Shown here in pieces: positions 57,345 to 63,467 of a stretch of 63,467 bases of DNA (within the stretch, counting starts at the first letter, position 1; the number at the start of each line of letters is the position of its first letter). The notes below the pieces were generated by a model. The model was given only the letters and a program-made list of their open reading frames with translations, had not been told where the DNA came from and searched no databases. Location of the stretch: contig JANYEE010000263.1 in the NCBI GenBank assembly GCA_025363275.1, positions 1 to 63,467 on the forward strand, given 5' to 3'. The position numbers and the translations under genes are program-made. The DNA is from Burkholderiales bacterium. GTDB lineage: Bacteria; Pseudomonadota; Gammaproteobacteria; Burkholderiales; Burkholderiaceae_C.

Positions 57345-58835
57345 ATGTTGTCTGAATTACTACTCACTGAAATGGCTCGCTTGGTAAAAAAGGACAACAT
57401 GCCTTTGCACCGCCAGCTCTACGAGGCACTACGCCGTGCCATGCTAGATGGCAAGCTCGGGGCGGGTGAACGCCTGCCCTCTAGCCGAGAGCTCACCACG
57501 GATTTAAAACTATCGCGCAACACCGTCGTGTCGGCACTGAACCAACTTGGCGTTGAGGGCTATCTGGTGAGCCGCGTCGGCAGCGGCACCTATGTCAACG
57601 ACGACCTACCTAAGCCGCAGGCCCGTAAACGTGCAACCCACGTGGGCGCCCACACGGCAGATCTATCCAAGCGTGGTATCGCGCTGTCCAGTACCTTTTG
57701 CTCCAGCCAATTGGAGATGCAGCCCTTCACGCCCGGTATCGCGGATTTCAGCGCCTTTCCGGTCGCGCTGTGGCAACGTTTACAAAATAAACACTGGCGT
57801 ATGACCTACCCTGAAATGTTGGACTACAGCCACTCGGGCGGTTACGCGCCACTGCGACGTGCGGTGGCTGATTACCTGCGTGTCTTTCGCAGCGTTCCGC
57901 TGGAAGTCGACCAGATCATCATTACGAGTGGGACCCAACAGTCGCTCGAGCTATGTTCCCAGTTATTGGCAGACCATGGTGACACGGTGTGGATGGAAGA
58001 CCCAGCCTATTGGGGCGCGGCCAATGTGTTCATAGCCACCGGCTTGCAAGCGCACCCCGTAGCGGTAGACCAGGAAGGGATGGCGCCGTGCCACCATGAT
58101 GAGGTCGCGCCACCGCGCCTGATTTACACCACGCCATCGCACCAATACCCTACAGGCGCAGTAATGTCGCTGGTGCGTCGGCAACAAATTTTGTCGATAG
58201 CACGCACGCACAAGGCCTGGATTCTGGAGGATGACTATGACAGTGAATTTCGATTCAGCGGACCACCACTCTCTAGCCTGGCCGGGCTGGACAAAGAGGA
58301 ACGCGTGCTCTATCTGGGGTCGTTTTCAAAAGTGCTTTACCCTGGCTTGAAACTGGGCTATCTGGTAGTGCCCAAACGCCTTGCGGCAGCCTTCAAACAA
58401 GCCCACTACGACCTAAACCGCCCCGGGCAAATGCCGATGCAGGCAGCGCTGGCTGAGTTCATCGAGTTGGGCTACTTTGCCAGCGCTCTACGCAAGGCAC
58501 GGGCTAGCTACGCGCAGCGGCGCCAATCTTTGCTGGAAGCACTGCAGCCATGCTTGGGCGAACAGGCGCAGATCACCGGCGCCGAACAAGGTTTGCATTT
58601 GTGCATGCACCTGCACTCTCACATTGATGACCGTGCGCTCACGCAGCGCATTGCCGACCACGGACTCACAGTGCGTCCCCTGTCCGCCTACTGCCTGCGG
58701 CGCACGGATGCGCGGGGCCTGGTCATTGGCTACGGCTACGCCACGCTAGTCGATATTCAACGCTACGGGCCGGTCTTAGCGCAGGTAATTGGCAATGAAC
58801 TCAAGCGACTGAACAAGGCCAGTAGCGCCACTTAG
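57345..58835 (+). CDS. MocR-family (GntR plus aminotransferase-like) transcriptional regulator
   Basis: About 496 aa. The N-terminal GntR winged HTH (PLHRQLYEALRRAMLDGKLG, LPSSRELTTDLKLSRNTVV, GYLVSRVGSGTYV) is fused to a type I aminotransferase-like domain with EDDYDSEFRF and the PLP-lysine segment YLGSFSKVLYPGLKLGYLVVP. It is divergent from puuD, so it likely senses a PLP adduct of an amine or GABA and controls this cluster in place of PuuR. ATG 57345 is chosen as start; upstream residues of the open frame overlap puuD. Confidence 0.9.
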   Translation: MLSELLLTEMARLVKKDNMPLHRQLYEALRRAMLDGKLGAGERLPSSRELTTDLKLSRNTVVSALNQLGVEGYLVSRVGSGTYVNDDLPKPQARKRATHVGAHTADLSKRGIALSSTFCSSQLEMQPFTPGIADFSAFPVALWQRLQNKHWRMTYPEMLDYSHSGGYAPLRRAVADYLRVFRSVPLEVDQIIITSGTQQSLELCSQLLADHGDTVWMEDPAYWGAANVFIATGLQAHPVAVDQEGMAPCHHDEVAPPRLIYTTPSHQYPTGAVMSLVRRQQILSIARTHKAWILEDDYDSEFRFSGPPLSSLAGLDKEERVLYLGSFSKVLYPGLKLGYLVVPKRLAAAFKQAHYDLNRPGQMPMQAALAEFIELGYFASALRKARASYAQRRQSLLEALQPCLGEQAQITGAEQGLHLCMHLHSHIDDRALTQRIADHGLTVRPLSAYCLRRTDARGLVIGYGYATLVDIQRYGPVLAQVIGNELKRLNKASSAT

Positions 58836-58854
58836 CGCTACGGCCTACAGCCTT

Positions 58855-60156
58855 TTAGAACGCGTCCATCAAGCGGTGGTAAGCGGTACCCAGCACCAGG
58901 CTGGGCATGCGCAGCATTGGCCCACCCGGAAAGTTCCGGTGTTTGAGCTTGGCAAACACATCAAAGCGCTCAGCCTGCCCCGCTACGCTCTGCGCGACCA
59001 AGCGACCGGCCAACCCAGTCAAGGCTACGCCGTGGCCGCTGAAGCCTTGCAGGTAGTACAGGTTGCCACCCAAGCGACCAAAGTCCGGCGCGCGGTTCAT
59101 GCTGATGTCTACGAATCCGCCCCAGAGAAATTCAATCGACACGTTTTTAAGTTGCGGAAAAACCTTGCCCATGCGCTGCGCCATCACGGCCTGCAACTTG
59201 GCAGGCGTGCGCGTGGAGTAGCTCACACGACCGCCAAACAGCAGACGGTGGTCCGCGCTAAAACGAAAATAATCCAGAATAAAGTTGTTGTCGCATACGG
59301 CAGCAGCGCTGGGGACTAATGATTGGCAAATCTCGGGATCCAGCGGTGCAGTGCCAATGATGTAGGTGCCCACCGGCATCACCCGCGCAGCTATGTCTGG
59401 TGCCACCTGCGCGCCGTATTCGGGCAGCGTGCAGTTGCCCGCCAAAACACCAAAGCGGGCACGCACCGAGCCACGTGTAGTGCGGGCAATGAGCGGATCA
59501 CCGCGCTGCAATGAGGTCACTGCGCTGTACTCAAAAATTTGTACGCCCAGGCCCTGTGCGGCTCGTGCCAAACCCAAGCCGTATTTGAGCGGATGCAGAT
59601 GGCCGGACGTAGTCTCATACGCCGATGCGCAGTACAGCGGGCTTTGGATATGCGCCTGCACGTCACTGCCGCGGGCGAGCTCTGAACTGAAGCCATATCT
59701 CTGTGCCAAGTTGGCAACTTCGGCTTCCAGCGCACGCGCCTTACGCGCCGAGTCGGCCACATACAGGTAACCCTTCACCCGGTCGCAGTCGATGTTGAAC
59801 TGCTTGATACGCTCGTCCACCAAATGAATGGCTTCAATCGACATGTCCCAAGCCAGTTTGGCTTGCGCTGGGCCCAGTTGCGATTCAAACGGATCTTGCC
59901 CGCTGGCAAAGCCCACAATGGTTTGACCGCCATTGCGGCCAGATGCGCCGCTGCAAATACGGTCCGCCTCCAGTACCACCACCTTGTGGCCGCGCTGTGC
60001 CAACTCAATGGCCGACGACAGGCCTGCGTAGCCCGCTCCTACCACCACCACATCGGCCTGTATGTCACCCGCCAGGGGTTCGGTCGCGGGCGGACGATTA
60101 ACGCTAGCCTCGTAATAGCTGCGGTGATTCAGTTGGGTATCAGAGGTTAAAAGCAT
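58855..60156 (-). CDS. puuB: Gamma-glutamylputrescine oxidase (PuuB-like FAD oxidoreductase)
   Basis: DAO-type flavoprotein of 433 aa. The FAD loop VVVVGAGYAGLSSAIELAQRG (residues ~36-56) is followed by ASGRNGGQTIVGFASGQ, the family's flavin contact, and by C-terminal YYLQGFSGHGVALTGLAGRLVAQ. It oxidises gamma-glutamylputrescine to the aldehyde, releasing ammonia and peroxide. It converges on the MocR gene. Other amine substrates are possible. Confidence 0.9.
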   Translation of the reverse strand: MLLTSDTQLNHRSYYEASVNRPPATEPLAGDIQADVVVVGAGYAGLSSAIELAQRGHKVVVLEADRICSGASGRNGGQTIVGFASGQDPFESQLGPAQAKLAWDMSIEAIHLVDERIKQFNIDCDRVKGYLYVADSARKARALEAEVANLAQRYGFSSELARGSDVQAHIQSPLYCASAYETTSGHLHPLKYGLGLARAAQGLGVQIFEYSAVTSLQRGDPLIARTTRGSVRARFGVLAGNCTLPEYGAQVAPDIAARVMPVGTYIIGTAPLDPEICQSLVPSAAAVCDNNFILDYFRFSADHRLLFGGRVSYSTRTPAKLQAVMAQRMGKVFPQLKNVSIEFLWGGFVDISMNRAPDFGRLGGNLYYLQGFSGHGVALTGLAGRLVAQSVAGQAERFDVFAKLKHRNFPGGPMLRMPSLVLGTAYHRLMDAF

Positions 60157-60180
60157 GATCAGTCCAGCAGGGTTCGTTCG

Positions 60181-61110
60181 TTACTTCGCTCTCGTAGCAC
60201 CTTTGGCCACCTGCCCACACAGGTAAGTCCACATAAAGGTGGCTGCCGCATTGCTGGTCAGTTCGGCATGGTCATACGACGGCGCAACCTCCACGCAATC
60301 CATACCCACAAAGTTAAGCCCCGCTAAATTTTCCAAAAAAGTCAGCACTTGGGAACTGGTCATGCCGCCAGGCTCGGGCGTACCAGTTCCGGGCGCAAAG
60401 GCCGGATCTAGGCAATCGATGTCCAGCGTCAGGTACACCGGCGTAGTGCCAATGCGCGCCTTAATTTCCTCTGCTATGGGCATTAGCGCCTCACCATCTT
60501 TGCCCCGCAGCGCTCGGGCGGTATAGATCAGGCCACCCTGGTCTTGCACATACTCACGGGCAGAGCGCTCGCCACTTGAGCGCAAGCCGATCTGTACGGT
60601 TTGCGCTGGGTTCACCAAGCCCTCTTGCAAGGCTTCGTAGGTCCAGGTGCCATGCCCAGAAGGCTCTCCAAAGTGGTCAACCCAGGTGTCACAGTGCGCG
60701 TCAAAGTGAATCAAAGCTAAATCACCGTACTGCGCCTTGGCGGCACGCAGTAAGGGCAAAGTGATGGAATGGTCACCACCAATGAAAACGCAGTGATGTT
60801 TGGCCATCAATGCTGCAGCCTGTGCTTCAATCGCTTCGCGCACTGCGGGCAAACCGGAGGCATTGGGCAAACGCATGTCACCTGCGTCACCCATCACTTC
60901 TACCGGTGTTACTTCAAATACGGGATGCAGGCCATCGCACAACATCAGGGATGCACGACGAATCTCTTGCGGACCAAAGCGCGCGCCGGGCCGGTTGGTG
61001 ACCGCGCCATCAAAGGGTACACCGATGACAGCAAAACGTTGATCGCTGAGTGCTGGGGCCGCCAAAAAGCGGTTGCTGTTGTTGGCATACGCAAACTGTC
61101 CTATTGCCAT
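60181..61110 (-). CDS. speB: Agmatinase/ureohydrolase family enzyme
   Basis: 309 aa. Mn-binding motifs of the arginase fold are intact: FIGGDHSITLP, IHFDAHCDTW and TLDIDCLDPAFAPGTGTPEPGG. It would hydrolyse agmatine to putrescine and urea, providing substrate for the pathway. Guanidinobutyrase or another guanidino-hydrolase activity cannot be excluded by sequence. The start ATG 61110 has AGGA 7 nt upstream; the in-frame GTG one codon earlier is less likely. It lies 24 nt before puuB and probably shares its transcript. Confidence 0.88.
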   Translation of the reverse strand: MAIGQFAYANNSNRFLAAPALSDQRFAVIGVPFDGAVTNRPGARFGPQEIRRASLMLCDGLHPVFEVTPVEVMGDAGDMRLPNASGLPAVREAIEAQAAALMAKHHCVFIGGDHSITLPLLRAAKAQYGDLALIHFDAHCDTWVDHFGEPSGHGTWTYEALQEGLVNPAQTVQIGLRSSGERSAREYVQDQGGLIYTARALRGKDGEALMPIAEEIKARIGTTPVYLTLDIDCLDPAFAPGTGTPEPGGMTSSQVLTFLENLAGLNFVGMDCVEVAPSYDHAELTSNAAATFMWTYLCGQVAKGATRAK

Positions 61111-61284
61111 CACAAATTCCTAAAGTATTTTCTGGCTCCAAAGTTACAGCAAACCAGGGGCATCGGTGGTGCCAATTCATCTCCAACTGAGCAAACCATC
61201 ACGGCCGAACCCGTGGACACCGCAACGCTGCGGCATGATGGGCACCCGCCAGTTATCCGCCTGTCCCCACGCATCTTCCTTCTC

Positions 61285-62256
61285 ATGCCAGCCACCGACC
61301 TCCATCACACCCCGCGCCAACGCTGGATTGCCTACGGATTTTTAGCCATGAGCATGTCCTTGGTTGGCAGCTACGTTGCGCTTTCCAAACCGCTGGTAGC
61401 AGCCCTTCCAGTTTTCCTGCTGGCCTGGCTACGATTCGGAATAGGCGGGCTGGGGATGTTGCACTGGCTGAGTAAGCCTGTGGATGAGGCGCCGATGACG
61501 TCCGCCACCCGCAAGCTGATTTTTCTGGAGTCCTTCTTGGGCAACTTCATGTTTTCGATCTGCATGTTGTTTGGCGTCAGCATGACCAGTGCGGTGTCCG
61601 CGGGTGTGATCATGGCATCCATACCAGCAGTGGTCGCCATTTTGAGCTGGATCTTTCTGAAAGAGCGCATTGGCTTGCGGGTCTGGCTGGCAGTAGGCTT
61701 TGGCGCTCTGGGTATCGGCCTGCTCTCGCTATCAAAAAGTGAGCTTCCAGGGCAGGTTTTATATGGGCCCCAGGCCTATTTGTCACTTGGGGACTGGAAA
61801 ATAGACAAAACATTGGTCGGTAACTTGATGGTGTTTGCCGCGGTGCTGTGTGAAGCGGCTTACGCCGTGATTGGTAAAAAACTCACCGGCGCCCTGTCAC
61901 CCAAGCGCATCACCGCGCTGATCAACCTCTGGGGATTCTTGTTGATGACCCCGATGGGGCTATACGCTGCGTGGCGGTTTGACTTCCTGGGTGTGCAGAC
62001 CCCCATCTGGTTGCTGCTGGTGTTTTACGCCATGGCCGCCAGCGTATGGACTGTGTGGTTGTGGATGACGGGCTTGCAATCGGTACCAGCAGCCAAGGCG
62101 GGCGTATTCACTGTGATGTTGCCCGTCTCTGCTGCCGTGGTCGGCGTCATCGCATTAGGTGAAACGCTGGGCGGTATGCAGCTGTTGGCGTTTGGGCTGG
62201 CGTTGGTGGGGGTTGTGCTTGCCACACTACCAGGACGCACCGCCCACAATTCCTAG
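61285..62256 (+). CDS. DMT/EamA-family transporter
   Basis: About 323 aa with ten predicted helices in two EamA repeats: the first includes GFLAMSMSLVGSYVALSKPL and VIMASIPAVVAILSWIFLKERIG, the second VFAAVLCEAAYAVIGKKL and VFTVMLPVSAAVVGVIALGE. A long loop occurs at the middle (LPGQVLYGPQAYLSLGDWK). Substrate is unknown; its location beside polyamine genes suggests export of an amine or amino acid. ATG 61285 is the likely start; there is no SD, and ATG 61350 is an alternative. Confidence 0.82.
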   Translation: MPATDLHHTPRQRWIAYGFLAMSMSLVGSYVALSKPLVAALPVFLLAWLRFGIGGLGMLHWLSKPVDEAPMTSATRKLIFLESFLGNFMFSICMLFGVSMTSAVSAGVIMASIPAVVAILSWIFLKERIGLRVWLAVGFGALGIGLLSLSKSELPGQVLYGPQAYLSLGDWKIDKTLVGNLMVFAAVLCEAAYAVIGKKLTGALSPKRITALINLWGFLLMTPMGLYAAWRFDFLGVQTPIWLLLVFYAMAASVWTVWLWMTGLQSVPAAKAGVFTVMLPVSAAVVGVIALGETLGGMQLLAFGLALVGVVLATLPGRTAHNS

Positions 62257-62259
62257 AAT

Positions 62260-62781
62260 TTAAGTTTTAGGCGCGTCAGTGATGACGATGCCATCTTCAT
62301 CGGCGTAGAGCCAATCGCCTGGACGCACTGCGACTCCCTGAATCACCACGGCCACTTGGCTCTGGCCCATGTTGCGTTTCTCTGTCGGTAGTGGCATGGA
62401 AGCAAGTGCGCGAATCCCTACCGCTTGCAGCGCTAGCTCCGCGGTATCGCGTACACAACCATCAATAACCACACCAGCCCACCCATTGCGAGCCGCTGCG
62501 GCGCCAAGATTGCCGCCAAGCAAAGCCCGGCGAAGCGAAGCCCCGCCATCTACCACCAACACCTGGCCTATACGCCCTTGCGGTGTGTCAATCCAACCCA
62601 CACGGTCCACCGCGGCCTTTACAAGCGTGTTGTCCTCGAAACATTTCACCGTTACGACAGGACCGCAGAATTTCTTGACACCACCGAAGTCTCTGAATAC
62701 GGGCGGCAGCACCCGAAAGGCGCCTGAAAAATCGTTCTTGTGTGCGTCACCGAGATCGCACGTCGCAAAGCTGTTTGTCAT
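62260..62781 (-). CDS. rraA: RraA-family protein
   Basis: 173 aa. The trimer fold is recognisable from TCDLGDAHKNDFSGAFRVLPPVF, CGPVVTVKCFEDNTLVKAAV, VVDGGASLRRALLGGNLGAAAARNGWAG (quoted in part) and GDWLYADEDGIVI. The family contains both inhibitors of RNase E and 4-hydroxy-4-methyl-2-oxoglutarate aldolases; the GGNLG and DGxxRD-like (DGCVRDT) motifs are shared by both, so the biological role is open. It converges on the DMT transporter with 3 bases between. Confidence 0.85.
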   Translation of the reverse strand: MTNSFATCDLGDAHKNDFSGAFRVLPPVFRDFGGVKKFCGPVVTVKCFEDNTLVKAAVDRVGWIDTPQGRIGQVLVVDGGASLRRALLGGNLGAAAARNGWAGVVIDGCVRDTAELALQAVGIRALASMPLPTEKRNMGQSQVAVVIQGVAVRPGDWLYADEDGIVITDAPKT

Positions 62782-62899
62782 AAGCGGGCACTCCTTTTTG
62801 CTGCAAACGGCTATTTTCCAACGGAAAAAACAACATTCCCCAATGAAAAATGCATTTTGACGCTAGGAAACGTCCATTTTTACCAGTAGCATCCGCACT

Positions 62900-62927
62900 A
62901 CTAGCGAAGAAGCAGTTTTTCGCTAGT
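62900..62927 (+). promoter_or_regulatory. Stem-loop in the leader of the H1/SWIB gene
   Basis: ACTAGCGAA, 10-base loop, TTCGCTAGT: a perfect 9-bp inverted repeat ending 31 bases before the ATG at 62959. It lacks a T tract, so it is more likely an operator or mRNA structure than a terminator. Confidence 0.5.
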
Positions 62928-62958
62928 GATTAATCAACTTCTAGAAGGACAATCAATC

Positions 62959-63405
62959 ATGGCAACTGCAAAGAAAGCACCGGCTAAAAAAGCCGCTCCC
63001 GCAAAAAAAGCGGCTCCTGCTAAGAAAGCTGTACCAGCGAAGAAAGTCGCTGTGAAGGCTCCGGCTAAGAAAGCTGCTCCCGCAAAGAAAGCTGCACCAG
63101 CCAAAAAAGTAGCACCGGCTAAAAAGGTCGCTGCCAAAAAGGCTCCAGCCAAAAAGCGTACGGTGAACGCTGCGTTCATGAAAGCCCTGACACCTAGCGC
63201 CGCTCTTGCAGCTGTGGTGGGCGCAGCTCCTCTGCCACGCACCGAAGTGGTCAGCAAATTGTGGGCTTACATCAAGAAGAACAAACTTCAGGATGCAGTC
63301 AACAAGCGCATGATCAACGCAGACGCCAAGCTGAAAGAAATTTTCGGCAAGATGCAAGTCTCGATGTTTGAGATGGCTGGCCTGATCGGCAAGCACCTTA
63401 AGTGA
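62959..63405 (+). CDS. Histone-H1-like protein fused to a SWIB domain
   Basis: 148 aa. Residues ~1-66 are a run of AKKAPAKK/APAKKA-type repeats (Lys/Ala/Pro), like bacterial H1 homologues and eukaryotic H1 tails, binding DNA non-specifically. Residues ~72-148 form a SWIB/MDM2 domain: MKALTPSAALAAVVG, PRTEVVSKLWAYIKKNKLQD, KRMINADAKLKEIFGK, MFEMAGLIGKHL. AAGGA lies 9 nt before the ATG. The protein is probably a nucleoid-associated factor. The repeat encodings vary codon use, so the tract looks maintained rather than freshly expanded. Confidence 0.9.
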   Translation: MATAKKAPAKKAAPAKKAAPAKKAVPAKKVAVKAPAKKAAPAKKAAPAKKVAPAKKVAAKKAPAKKRTVNAAFMKALTPSAALAAVVGAAPLPRTEVVSKLWAYIKKNKLQDAVNKRMINADAKLKEIFGKMQVSMFEMAGLIGKHLK

Positions 63406-63467
63406 TGTCTGGTGGCACAGATCTTTAGCTCTGTCGCCAACTGATCAAGGAACGCATCAATGCAATC

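Noticed and set aside
62960-63170. Short-period tandem DNA repeat or CRISPR-like array in the H1/SWIB gene
   Set aside because: The periodicity follows coding units of a Lys/Ala/Pro tail with variable codons; there are no spacers.

Overview
The window looks like a chromosomal segment of a betaproteobacterium of the family Comamonadaceae, most like Rhodoferax/Polaromonas. The evidence is gene order (der-hfq-hflX-hflK-hflC-DUF2065-hisZ-purA; pilF-rodZ-ispG-hisS-yfgM-bamB-der; thrS-infC-rpmI-rplT-pheS-pheT-ihfA-merR-tRNA-Pro; odhA-odhB-lpdA-zapE), protein styles such as DUF3138 and a lysine-rich SWIB protein, and a dispersed intergenic repeat that I recall from this family. Nearly everything lies on the minus strand. 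I see no rRNA, CRISPR array, insertion sequence, phage or integrase.

Layout. 1-560: 3' end of a tRNA 2-selenouridine synthase gene. 560-18710 (minus): a long housekeeping run covering methionine and purine metabolism, HflX/HflKC/Hfq, Der, BamB/YfgM, HisS, IspG, RodZ, PilF, RlmN and Ndk. 18784-24850: RluB, ScpB, RluD, divergent BamD, DinG-type helicase and a DUF465 protein. 24964-27481: a PP2C phosphatase, a secreted Gln/Lys/Ala-rich protein and ZapE. 27567-33225: the 2-oxoglutarate dehydrogenase genes odhA-odhB-lpdA. 33469-41734: tRNA-Pro(GGG), MerR-type regulator, IhfA, PheT, PheS, L20, L35, IF3 and ThrS. 42063-43379: isocitrate lyase. 43693-62256: a large polyamine-catabolism island. 62260-63405: RraA-like protein and a histone-H1-like SWIB protein.

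The polyamine island carries a PotFGHI-type importer, a transaminase branch (SpuC) and a gamma-glutamylation branch (PuuA, PuuB, aldehyde dehydrogenase, PuuD). A GABA transaminase, an agmatinase-type ureohydrolase, a second glutamine-synthetase-like protein, a DUF3138 outer-membrane protein, a DMT-type exporter and a MocR regulator complete it. Together these would convert putrescine or agmatine to GABA and succinate, feeding the TCA and glyoxylate enzymes encoded next door.

The most interesting signals are regulatory. (1) An apparent threonine attenuator precedes thrS: a 13-codon leader peptide with three Thr codons, mutually exclusive 9-bp antiterminator and terminator stems, and a T9 tract. 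(2) infC appears to start at a non-canonical ATC codon with a strong Shine-Dalgarno sequence. (3) Two identical 14-bp palindromes exactly 30 bp apart precede aceA. (4) A dispersed stem-loop repeat has three good copies and several degenerate ones; one supplies the start codon of a gene and another seems to lie inside the odhB linker.
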